From an uncultured Oscillospiraceae bacterium (GTDB taxonomy: Bacteria > Bacillota > Clostridia > Oscillospirales > Ruminococcaceae), in the NCBI GenBank assembly GCA_949737515.1, contig CATJCP010000096.1, positions 1-41,639 of the forward strand: 41,639 nucleotides of DNA, in the 5' to 3' direction. The notes below the pieces were generated by a model, which saw only the letters and a program-made list of their open reading frames with translations, was not told where the DNA came from and made no database searches. This document shows, one piece after another, positions 1 to 7,186 of this stretch. How positions within the stretch are numbered: the first letter of the stretch is position 1; each line of letters opens with the position of its first letter. Position numbers and translations under genes: made by a program.

Positions 1-174
1 ATCAATATAGTTCCGGAAGCCCACATATTCGTAGGAACCGTAGCCCCTGTAGTTGGTAAAGCTGTATATAAAGCCCTTTATCATGGGCAGGGTGTTAAAG
101 GTGAAGAATAAAACCAGCACCGGAACGGTGATCGCCCAGAACGTCTTTTCGCGGTTTGACATTTTCGTTTTCAT
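1..174 (-). CDS. Carbohydrate ABC transporter permease, N-terminal part (runs off left edge)
   Basis: Only the first 58 codons are inside the window. They begin MKTKMSNREKTFW, enter a first membrane helix (roughly residues 13-30) and continue into a short periplasm-side stretch ending GFRNYID. This is the usual start of MalF/UgpA-type sugar permeases, in which a hydrophobic helix is followed by a 'YSFTNY...FVGF.NY' pattern. The start ATG (174-172) overlaps the stop codon of the upstream binding-protein gene in an ATGA arrangement, so the two are probably translationally coupled. Binding protein followed by permease is the standard order for CUT1-type importers. The sugar taken up cannot be told from sequence; the adjacent glycosidases suggest oligosaccharide products of that locus. 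The family is fairly certain although the gene is truncated by the window. Confidence 0.85.
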   Translation of the reverse strand, partial: MKTKMSNREKTFWAITVPVLVLFFTFNTLPMIKGFIYSFTNYRGYGSYEYVGFRNYID

Positions 175-1469
175 TTTGCACCCTCCGTCTCCTTCTGATA
201 TTGCTGCACCTTGCGGATCAGATCCCTGTTGTAGCGCTCCCAATCTGTGTCAAAGCGGGCCAGGAAGGTATCCACTGAATTTTCGCCGGTGTCCAGCAGG
301 AAGGTCTGTATCATGGCGTCAACGCTCATTTCGCTGGGATAGTGGTGGTCCTGATAGTCCGCCATTCTGTCCCCTTCGATGTGCGCCCGCATCCCCTCCA
401 GCTCCGCCGGGATTGCAAAGTCTCCCTCTTTACAGGTCAGGCCGCCTTGGTCGTCTAAATAGATTTGGATGGTCTCGTCTTCGTACAGGAAGCGGAGGAC
501 CTCATATACAGCCTCCTTTTTCCCGCAGTCCTTCATCACGCAGAACTGGAGGTCAACGCCGGAATTGAGGATGTTGCCCTCCTCATTGCTGTTGGCGGGA
601 AAGGTAAAGGAGCCGATGTTCATCTCCGGATTGACCGATTTGATTTGGGGGATGGCATAGCTTCCGATGGGGTACATCGCCGACTGACCCCTGGCAAAGG
701 CGGTACAGGCGTCGTTGTAGCTGTAAGCGTAGGGGTTTGGCTCCGCATAGTCCAGCAGGGCCCGGGTCTTTTCGGCGACCTCGCGGTAGGCCTCTGTAAA
801 GGTGGTCTGCCCTTTGTTTACCTGGCTGCAGGTATCTGAATCGGCCAGCCCTACCGCCAAAGCGTTCCACGGCGCCAGACAGGTCCAGGTGTCCTTATAT
901 CCCAGGTACAGCGGCAGCATCCCCTTTCCCTGGATCTCCCCGCACAGGGCGTTGAATTCCTCCCAGGTGTTGGGGATCTCCCAGCCGTTTTCCTCGAACA
1001 TATCCCGGTTGTACAGCACACCCGCCGCGTTGGCCGCATATGGCAGGGCGTAGATTCCATCCTGGGGGATGAACTCCAGTTCCTTATCCATGTCCAGGTA
1101 GGACTGCTTGACCTGGCCGATCTCCGGCAGGTCGGAGATATCCATAAACAGGCCGGCGTCCAGGAAATTGGAGTAGTTGATGTCTCCGCCGATTCCCACA
1201 ATATCGGGGTAATCCTCCCGGATAAACCGTGTTTTCAGGATGGTCATGGCCTCGTTGGGCGAATCGACCTTCAGGCGGATATCGGTGTGGGTCTCGTTAA
1301 AACGCGCCGCGATCTTTTCAAAGGCGGCCACCGCCTCCGGCTTATAGGACACCAGCTCTACCTCGATCCGGTTGTCCGCCGCGCCCTGGCTGCAGCCCGT
1401 AAGCCCAAGGATTCCCACCGCGATTCCAACGGCGGCCACCCGCCTTCCGGTAATCTTCCTTTTTGACAT
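171..1469 (-). CDS. Extracellular sugar-binding lipoprotein of an ABC importer (SBP family 1)
   Basis: The product is about 432 residues with a lipoprotein signal: Lys/Arg-rich N-terminus, hydrophobic core, then the lipobox LTGC with the lipidated Cys at residue 26. The mature part has the layout of family-1 solute-binding proteins, including 'AAFEKIAARFNETH' near the N-terminus and 'GIYALPYAANAAGVLYNRDMF' in the middle. It would be anchored outside the membrane and deliver an oligosaccharide to the permease encoded directly downstream. I chose the ATG at 1469-1467 because GGAGAGG lies a few bases upstream; an in-frame TTG at 1487 has no comparable site and would put charged residues before the signal peptide. 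No ATP-binding subunit is visible, which is common because many such importers share an MsmX-type ATPase encoded elsewhere. Confidence 0.9.
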   Translation of the reverse strand: MSKRKITGRRVAAVGIAVGILGLTGCSQGAADNRIEVELVSYKPEAVAAFEKIAARFNETHTDIRLKVDSPNEAMTILKTRFIREDYPDIVGIGGDINYSNFLDAGLFMDISDLPEIGQVKQSYLDMDKELEFIPQDGIYALPYAANAAGVLYNRDMFEENGWEIPNTWEEFNALCGEIQGKGMLPLYLGYKDTWTCLAPWNALAVGLADSDTCSQVNKGQTTFTEAYREVAEKTRALLDYAEPNPYAYSYNDACTAFARGQSAMYPIGSYAIPQIKSVNPEMNIGSFTFPANSNEEGNILNSGVDLQFCVMKDCGKKEAVYEVLRFLYEDETIQIYLDDQGGLTCKEGDFAIPAELEGMRAHIEGDRMADYQDHHYPSEMSVDAMIQTFLLDTGENSVDTFLARFDTDWERYNRDLIRKVQQYQKETEGAK

Positions 1470-1520
1470 ACTTTCCTCTCCTCTCAACAGTTTTTTTGCT
1501 GTTGTTTTCTCGGTAAATCC

Positions 1521-1549
1521 ATTTTAACATACCAATATGCCGCTAATAA
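1521..1549 (-). promoter_or_regulatory. Candidate extended -10 promoter for the binding protein/permease operon
   Basis: On the minus strand TAAAAT (1526-1521) is preceded by TGT, an extended -10 pattern. A weak -35 (TTATTA, 1549-1544) sits 17 bases upstream. The poor -35 fits a promoter that needs an activator, and the AraC gene and palindromic sites lie just upstream. Confidence 0.4.
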
Positions 1550-1570
1550 ATACCCTTATTTTTCGCCTTT

Positions 1571-1627
1571 TATACCAAAATGCGCTGTTATATGTTATAC
1601 TATCATATGAGGGCGCATTTTGGTATA
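1571..1627. promoter_or_regulatory. Perfect 15-bp inverted repeat between the AraC gene and the transporter operon (candidate operator)
   Basis: TATACCAAAATGCGC (1571-1585) and its exact reverse complement (1613-1627) are separated by 27 bases. A third, imperfect copy, ATACCAATATGC (1529-1540, one mismatch over 12), lies between the -35 and -10 of the putative transporter promoter. The element is upstream of the transporter -35 and directly ahead of the AraC ribosome-binding site. AraC-family proteins typically bind paired half-sites, so this is the natural candidate operator. The repeat is seen directly; the binding protein is inferred. Confidence 0.6.
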
Positions 1628-1647
1628 TTCTTTCAAAGGAGGATGTC

Positions 1648-2490
1648 ATGAACAATACTTTCTTCCACATTTTTCCCAACGAAAATTTTATTGATCTAAG
1701 CATGTACCAGTTTGGATATGAGCAGTGTGAGCCTGGCCATTCCTTCGGACCCGCCACCCGGAACCACTACCTGTTCCACTATGTCATATCAGGGATGGGG
1801 ACGCTGATGGCGGACAATTCCAAGGGCCAGACACAGACCTACCGCATTAAGAGCGGGCAGGGATTTTTGATCTTTCCCGGACAGATCAACACTTATATCG
1901 CTGATGTGAATCTCCCTTGGGAGTACATATGGATTGAGTTTGACGGCCTGCGGGTTAAGGAGGCCTTGGACCTGACCGGACTTTCCACAAACGCCCCTGT
2001 ATACCATCCCCAGTATAAGGACCTGCGGGAACAGATGATGAACGAAATGCTGTATATCATCCGCCATCCAAAGGAGACCCCCTATCACCTGATTGGGCAT
2101 CTCTTCCTCTTTTTGGATTACCTCACCCAGTCCACAAGGATCACTGTGCCAAAACAGAGCAGCAGAATGAGTGACTATTACATTAAGGAGGCCATTAACT
2201 ACATCGAACAGAACTTCCAGAATGACATCACCATAGAGGAGATCGCCAACCTCTGCGGAATTAACCGCAGCTACTTTGGGAGGATCTTTAAAAACGCCAT
2301 AGGACGTTCACCCCAGGAATTTTTGATGAACTACCGCATGGTAAAGGCGGCAGAGCTGTTAAAGCTGACCTCCTTGTCCATCGCAGAGATCGGATCTGCC
2401 GTCGGATATGAAAACCAGCTTCATTTTTCCCGCGCCTTTAAAACGGTCTACGGAATTTCGCCCAGGGAATGGAGAACCCAGCACAAGTGA
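1648..2490 (+). CDS. AraC-family transcriptional regulator
   Basis: The 280-residue protein has an N-terminal cupin-like sensing half (about residues 1-150, including 'GPATRNHYLFHYV') and a C-terminal double helix-turn-helix (about 180-278). In the latter, 'ITIEEIANLCGINRSYFGRIFK' is the first HTH and 'SIAEIGSAVGYENQLHFSRAFK' the second, ending in the signature 'YGISPREW'. The ATG at 1648 follows AAAGGAGG at a good distance; longer in-frame extensions upstream would run through the palindromic operator and were rejected. It is divergent from the sugar importer and convergent with the GH43 gene. It most likely activates the importer in response to a sugar or oligosaccharide; whether it also controls the glycosidase run is unknown, since I see no copy of the inverted-repeat half-site in front of those units. 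Confidence 0.92.
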   Translation: MNNTFFHIFPNENFIDLSMYQFGYEQCEPGHSFGPATRNHYLFHYVISGMGTLMADNSKGQTQTYRIKSGQGFLIFPGQINTYIADVNLPWEYIWIEFDGLRVKEALDLTGLSTNAPVYHPQYKDLREQMMNEMLYIIRHPKETPYHLIGHLFLFLDYLTQSTRITVPKQSSRMSDYYIKEAINYIEQNFQNDITIEEIANLCGINRSYFGRIFKNAIGRSPQEFLMNYRMVKAAELLKLTSLSIAEIGSAVGYENQLHFSRAFKTVYGISPREWRTQHK

Positions 2491-2498
2491 AATCGAAC

Positions 2499-2542
2499 AA
2501 AAGGACAGCCGCCGCATATTGCCGTGCGGCGGCTGTCCTTTT
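2499..2542. terminator. Bidirectional terminator between AraC and GH43 genes
   Basis: A perfect 18-bp stem (2499-2516 with 2525-2542) closes an 8-base loop. The arms begin with AAAA and end with TTTT, so the structure can stop transcription from both the convergent AraC gene and the GH43 gene. Confidence 0.85.
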
Positions 2543-2564
2543 GCCAGAGGGGAAGCATCCCCCC

Positions 2565-4103
2565 TTAATCTATGTATTCAAAGTAGTCAAAATCCGCGGG
2601 TATGCGGGTTCCGCAGCCGCCGTTGTTTGCATAAATCCCCACCAAAGTTCCCGTGTGGCGCTTGCGGTCCTCCGGGACTCCCTCATCGCAGAGGTAGACG
2701 CAGTTTTCCAGGGTCCCCGCCAGAGTCCAGTCCACACCGTCATAGCTGTAGTAGAAGGACCTGGTAAGCTTTTCCACCACCACCTTGAGGAATACCGCCT
2801 GTTCCTTCAGGCCGCTGACCTCTGCCATAACCTCTTCTCCCCGGTTGCGGTTGATGACCAGCTGAAGCTTTCTCCCCTCTTCGTAGCAGACCGAAAAGCG
2901 GGCATAGGTTGCGGTGCTGTAATAGCAGGTGAGGCCAGCCTGTTCGCCGTTTCTGGAAGGGTAGAATTCCACCTTGGTGGAAGCGGTGTAGCTCAGCTCT
3001 TGTTCCCGCCGGACCAGGGTGTTTTTGGCGCGGATCTCAAAGAGCTGCCCGTCCAGGGTCCAGATGCGGAAATGTCCCGGCCGCTCTGTGAGGGAATAGC
3101 TGCCCTTTGCGGGGTTGCGGACAAACTCCCAGTTCAGGCTGAGGGTTTCACTGTCAAAGTCCTCTCTGGTCCACCTTTCAAAGGGATGGCTGGGCAGATT
3201 GGGAGCGGTCTGCTGGGTGCTCGGTCCCTTGCGGTCATTGATAATAAACCACCCGTCCTCCAGCCATGTGACGGGATCCAGCCCCGATTCCCTGCCGATG
3301 GTGGTGTAATGCCCCTGGTTGGGCCTGCCCATCAGGTAGAAAACCCACCAGTCTCCGTTCTGAGTCTCCACCAGTTTGCCGTGTCCGGTTCTCTGGATTG
3401 GCGCGTCGGGGTCGAACTGGCGCATCAGGGGGTTATAGGGGGAGGGTTCGTAGGGACCGAAGAGGTTTTCGGACCGCCCCACATTGATCCCGTGGCCGTA
3501 GCCGGTGCCGCCTTCGGCGAGGATGGCGTAATAATATTTGCCCCGTTTTAAGAGATGAGGCCCTTCCGAGGCCCTTTCCCCGGTTCCCGGCCATACGGGG
3601 ATCACATCCCCTGTAACCCTTGTGCAGTCGTCGCTCAATGGAACCAGGTTGATCCCAGGGCTGATCACCATATAGTGCTTGCCGTCATCGTCGATAAAAT
3701 GGGAGGGGTCGATGCTGTCCACCTCCAGCCAGCTGGGCTTGCTGTAAGGTCCTTCCGGTTTATCCGAGGTCACCACAAGCTGCCGCCGCATAACGTTGTT
3801 GCCCCGCGCGCCGTCTGCATTCAGCCGCAGGGTGGCCATGATGATAAATTTCCCGTTGTGGTAGGAGATATCCGGAGCCCAGATGCCGTGGGAATCACGG
3901 ATGCACTGCAGGTCCAGATCGTCGGAATTGGTAATGGCGTGACCGATGATCTGCCAATGGACCATATCCTTGGAATGGCTTATGGGGATGGCGGGAAAGT
4001 ACTGGAATGAGGAGTTTACCATATAATAGTCATCTCCCACACGCACCACCGAGGGGTCGGGGAAAAAGCCGCGCTGTACTGGGTTTTGATAGATGCCGCT
4101 CAT
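2565..4103 (-). CDS. GH43 beta-xylosidase / alpha-L-arabinofuranosidase with C-terminal beta-sandwich domain
   Basis: The 512-residue protein starts with the five-bladed propeller of GH43. FFPDPS carries the catalytic base Asp16, IDPSHF the pKa-modulating Asp132, and SEGPH the general acid Glu180; WAPD (75-78) is another hallmark. Residues from about 325 onward form the GH43_C2 concanavalin-like domain typical of beta-xylosidases of subfamilies 11/12. There is no signal peptide, so it should act in the cytoplasm on imported oligosaccharides, releasing xylose or arabinose from non-reducing ends. It has its own candidate promoter (4154-4182) and is separated from the upstream GH3 gene by a hairpin, so it may be a separate transcription unit. 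The family is secure; the exact sugar released is not. Confidence 0.9.
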   Translation of the reverse strand: MSGIYQNPVQRGFFPDPSVVRVGDDYYMVNSSFQYFPAIPISHSKDMVHWQIIGHAITNSDDLDLQCIRDSHGIWAPDISYHNGKFIIMATLRLNADGARGNNVMRRQLVVTSDKPEGPYSKPSWLEVDSIDPSHFIDDDGKHYMVISPGINLVPLSDDCTRVTGDVIPVWPGTGERASEGPHLLKRGKYYYAILAEGGTGYGHGINVGRSENLFGPYEPSPYNPLMRQFDPDAPIQRTGHGKLVETQNGDWWVFYLMGRPNQGHYTTIGRESGLDPVTWLEDGWFIINDRKGPSTQQTAPNLPSHPFERWTREDFDSETLSLNWEFVRNPAKGSYSLTERPGHFRIWTLDGQLFEIRAKNTLVRREQELSYTASTKVEFYPSRNGEQAGLTCYYSTATYARFSVCYEEGRKLQLVINRNRGEEVMAEVSGLKEQAVFLKVVVEKLTRSFYYSYDGVDWTLAGTLENCVYLCDEGVPEDRKRHTGTLVGIYANNGGCGTRIPADFDYFEYID

Positions 4104-4153
4104 ACTGATTCTTCCTTTCTGCCGCTGATGTTCCGGTTTTATGCTGTATTTCT

Positions 4154-4182
4154 ATTTTACCATGCTTGTCCTTCAATTACAA
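4154..4182 (-). promoter_or_regulatory. Candidate sigma-A promoter for the GH43 gene
   Basis: On the minus strand TTGTAA (4182-4177) and TAAAAT (4159-4154) are separated by exactly 17 bases, about 50 bases upstream of the GH43 start codon at 4103. Confidence 0.45.
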
Positions 4183-4210
4183 TACAGTTCCGGGAGCGGC
4201 TGGAAGAAGG

Positions 4211-4244
4211 AACAGGGCAGCACAGCGGAGTGTACTGCCCTGTT
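4211..4244 (-). terminator. Hairpin after the GH3 gene, possible terminator
   Basis: AACAGGGCAG (4211-4220) pairs with CTGCCCTGTT (4235-4244) around a 14-base loop, immediately downstream of the GH3 stop. The following minus-strand tract (TTCCTTCTTCC) is pyrimidine-rich rather than a clean T run, so termination may be partial. Confidence 0.5.
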
Positions 4245-4251
4245 TATCTAT

Positions 4252-5973
4252 TTATGCGTGATACCGGGTGGGCCACACCCCTTCAGGATGGATCTCCCCA
4301 AAGAGCGTCCCCGCCGCAACCTTGATGTTTTCCGGAGAGGTGGCAAAGGTTACAACCACACACTGCCCGTTTTTGGGGATGGATATCTCCTCGTAGGGCG
4401 TGTTGGTGACAACAATGACCTTTTTCCCCAGGGGGGCCATTTTGTCTATCAGCTCTTCTATGGCCTCCTTGTTGCAAAGCTTCCCGCGGATAAAGTAATT
4501 GGTTACAACGATAACGTCATAGTCCCCCGCCTGGGAAAAAACAGCGTCCCTATCCTTTTGGTCCCAGGTGTAGTCCGTCTCCTGGTAGTCCACGTTTTGG
4601 CTGTATTTCAGGCAGTTTTCAAAGAGAATGCCCGAATGCCACTGGAGGCTGTTGTAGGACTTTATCTTTTGCTCTGCCACCAGTACCTTTTCCTCCCTGC
4701 CGATGGGAAGCCATCCGCCATTGTCCCGGGCGATCAACACAGAACGCCGGGCCGCCTGCCTGGCCAGATTGACAATGGCCTTGTCCCCAATGACAGCTTC
4801 AGGGATTTCCCCCTTTTGATTGTGATCAAAGAAGAGCCCGTAGCGGTACTTGAGCTCCAGGATGCGGTAAACCTTTTTGTCCAGCTCCTCCTGGGAAATA
4901 CGCCCGCCCTCCACAAAGGAGCGGATCGCCTGGAATGTCTCCTCCACCAGCTCGTTTTCGGCCTTCATCAGAACCAGGTCTGCACCTGCCTCCAGGGACA
5001 TGGCGCAGGCATTGGCCACGCCATAGCGGGTTGCTACCGCCCCCATGGTCATACTATCGGTGGTGATTACCCCGTCAAAACCCAGGGTTTCCCGAAGCAG
5101 CCCGGTGAGAATGGGTTTGGAGACAGTGGCGATGTTGTCCGGATCGAAGGCCGGGAAGATGCTGTGGGCGATCATGATGGAAGGAAGAAGGTCCTGTTCA
5201 ATGAGCCTTTTATAGGGGAGGAGCTCCCGGTTCATCATGGTCTCCCGGTCCACATCAATCACCGGAACGCCAAAGTGGGCGTCCACGTCGGAGTGCCCCC
5301 GCCCGGGGAAGTGCTTTCCAGTGGCGATCACCTTGCCCTCCTGGAAGCCGCGGCAGGATTCCGCCGCGTATTCGGCAACCTCCTCGGCCACATCGGAGTA
5401 GGAGCGGGTGTAAATCTCCGGATTGCGGGGGTCGGAGTTGACGTCCAGCACCGGGGAGTGGATCCAGTTGAACCCTACAGCCCGGCTCTGGCGGGAGACA
5501 GCCAGGGCGATCTCATAGGCCATTTTAGGGTCGTTCATGGCCCGTATTCCCATGGGCTTGGGGAAAAGGTTGACGCCGCCGAAGAAAAAGTCTGCGCTGG
5601 TTCCCCCCTCCTGGTCATAGGAGAAGTGAAGGGGGATGGAAAGGGGGCGTTTTCGGGCCTCCGCCTGGAGATCGTCCAGAACCGCCTTATATTCCGACGC
5701 AGTGCACACCGGCGCAGTGGAATACTTTACCCCGTTTTTCGGCGCGACCTGTACAACGGAGCGGTTGCTCTTGGGGTCGACATAGTTGCCGAATACCCGG
5801 GTATCGCAGGAAAGCCGCAGGCCGCCGCAGTGGTACTTGGTGATAAAGTCGTAGATATGCCCCCTGGGAACTGTCCCGGCAAATCCTAGGGTGAGCATTG
5901 CGCCGATCTTTTGGTCTAAGGTCATTTTGGAAACCAGGTCCTTGACAAAGCGGTTTTCTCTTTTTTCAGACAT
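4252..5973 (-). CDS. GH3 glycosidase of the NagZ (beta-N-acetylhexosaminidase) type
   Basis: The 573-residue protein has the GH3 TIM-barrel in its first ~370 residues. The nucleophile is Asp306 in GVITTDSMTM. The NagZ-type loop KHFPGRGHSDVDAH (220-233) carries the Asp/His dyad (Asp231, His233) that replaces the usual acid/base in N-acetylglucosaminidases of this family; ordinary GH3 beta-glucosidases lack it. A C-terminal alpha/beta domain follows (about 390-573). No signal peptide is seen, so it is probably cytoplasmic. By family rules it should remove terminal beta-GlcNAc (or a related HexNAc) from oligosaccharides or muropeptides; the operon context favours imported glycan fragments over cell-wall recycling. 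It lies between GH88 and GH43 on the same strand. Confidence 0.87.
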   Translation of the reverse strand: MSEKRENRFVKDLVSKMTLDQKIGAMLTLGFAGTVPRGHIYDFITKYHCGGLRLSCDTRVFGNYVDPKSNRSVVQVAPKNGVKYSTAPVCTASEYKAVLDDLQAEARKRPLSIPLHFSYDQEGGTSADFFFGGVNLFPKPMGIRAMNDPKMAYEIALAVSRQSRAVGFNWIHSPVLDVNSDPRNPEIYTRSYSDVAEEVAEYAAESCRGFQEGKVIATGKHFPGRGHSDVDAHFGVPVIDVDRETMMNRELLPYKRLIEQDLLPSIMIAHSIFPAFDPDNIATVSKPILTGLLRETLGFDGVITTDSMTMGAVATRYGVANACAMSLEAGADLVLMKAENELVEETFQAIRSFVEGGRISQEELDKKVYRILELKYRYGLFFDHNQKGEIPEAVIGDKAIVNLARQAARRSVLIARDNGGWLPIGREEKVLVAEQKIKSYNSLQWHSGILFENCLKYSQNVDYQETDYTWDQKDRDAVFSQAGDYDVIVVTNYFIRGKLCNKEAIEELIDKMAPLGKKVIVVTNTPYEEISIPKNGQCVVVTFATSPENIKVAAGTLFGEIHPEGVWPTRYHA

Positions 5974-6031
5974 GATGTTGTACTCCTTCTTTTTATCGCT
6001 GTTTTATCTTTATCGGGATCGCAGTGTGCTG

Positions 6032-7168
6032 TTACCAGATGGGGAACCCCTTTCCAGCAAGGCGCAGAATCGCCTCTGTAAAGAAATAATCCCCGTAAAT
6101 GATAGAGGTTTCCTTTTCCTTCTGGTCGTGATATGCCTTGCTGCTGTGCCCCAAGATTCCGTCTACATCGCAGTCCCAGCAGCAGAATTTCTGTTCCATG
6201 GCCTTCAGGATGTTCCAGGCCGCCTTTTGATATAGGGCCTTTTCATATGGTCCCACCTGCTCCGCAAGCTCCAGCAGCCCGCAGGCCGCACAGGCTCCGG
6301 CGCTGGCATCGTAGATCAAGGGTTTCTCCGGGGCCTGAAAATCGCAGAGGGGGAGCCAATCGGTCAGGGCAAGGTTGGCGATAAAATAATGGGCGGCTTT
6401 TTTGGCGGTGTTCAGGAACCGCTCCTCCCCGGTGTGGCGGTAGCTTAAAGCATAGCCGTAGACGATCCACGCCTGTCCCCGGCTCCACGCCGAGTCGGGG
6501 GAAAAGCCCTGGCCGGAGGGACGGTCCAGCACCTCCCCGGTGAAGGGATCCAGGATGGTGATATGGTAGCTGGAGCCATCTTCCCGCACAGTTACCCTGG
6601 CACAGGTATCCGCATGGTCCTCGGCGATATAGGAGAAACGGGGGTCTTCCAGTTCCTTAGACGCCCAGTAGAGCAGGGGGAGGTTCATCATGGTATCGGC
6701 AATGGTCCAGCCAGCGCGGTCCATGTTCCAGGCGCGGATGAATTTGGCCCGGGCATTGTACCGTCCTGCCAGAAGGCTGGCCGCGTGGAGGGCCCGCCTG
6801 CGGGAATCCTTATTTCCGGTAAGGCGGTAGTTGGCAAGGGCGGAAAGGGTATACATAAAGCCCACGTCATGGTGCAGGCCCTCATAGCCCTCCAGGGCCT
6901 GGTCCAAACGTTTCTCTACCTCCTCGGCCGCTTTCCGGAAGGCCTCGTCTTTTGTGGCGTGATAGGCCTGCCACAGCATTCCCGGCCAGAATCCATTGCA
7001 CCACCAGTAATAACCGGTAGGGGTATCCAGGTCCTCATAATGTCCGTTCTTGGGAATGTATACAATCTTTCCGCCCACCCTATTGGCTTCGGCGGACAGT
7101 TTCTGCAGAAGCCGCTGGGTGGTTTGTTCCAGCCACTGCTGGTCCTGGGTTGAAGCATGAAATTCCAT
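6032..7168 (-). CDS. GH88 unsaturated glucuronyl hydrolase
   Basis: The 378-residue protein matches the (alpha/alpha)6-barrel GH88 family in length and motifs. HHDVGFMY contains Asp101 and IADTMMNLPLLYW contains Asp158, matching the two catalytic aspartates of characterised unsaturated glucuronyl hydrolases; SAWSRGQAW is another conserved block. These enzymes hydrate the C4-C5 double bond of the unsaturated uronic acid that polysaccharide lyases leave at the non-reducing end, releasing it as a ketoacid. No signal peptide is present. The gene lies between GH29 and GH3 with short gaps (18 and 58 bp) and shares the run with a PL38-like lyase gene, which would produce exactly its kind of substrate. 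AAAGGAA precedes the ATG at 7168. Confidence 0.88.
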   Translation of the reverse strand: MEFHASTQDQQWLEQTTQRLLQKLSAEANRVGGKIVYIPKNGHYEDLDTPTGYYWWCNGFWPGMLWQAYHATKDEAFRKAAEEVEKRLDQALEGYEGLHHDVGFMYTLSALANYRLTGNKDSRRRALHAASLLAGRYNARAKFIRAWNMDRAGWTIADTMMNLPLLYWASKELEDPRFSYIAEDHADTCARVTVREDGSSYHITILDPFTGEVLDRPSGQGFSPDSAWSRGQAWIVYGYALSYRHTGEERFLNTAKKAAHYFIANLALTDWLPLCDFQAPEKPLIYDASAGACAACGLLELAEQVGPYEKALYQKAAWNILKAMEQKFCCWDCDVDGILGHSSKAYHDQKEKETSIIYGDYFFTEAILRLAGKGFPIW

Positions 7169-7186
7169 ATGGCGTTCCTTTCTATC

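Noticed and set aside
2469..3551. Long plus-strand open frame of 360 codons opposite the GH43 gene
   Set aside because: It is an antisense shadow of a gene with clear catalytic motifs, created by high GC at third positions, and has no recognisable domain.
4141..5889. Plus-strand open frame of 582 codons opposite the GH3 gene
   Set aside because: Antisense shadow; the minus strand has the NagZ loop and nucleophile motif, while this frame has no domain or ribosome-binding site.
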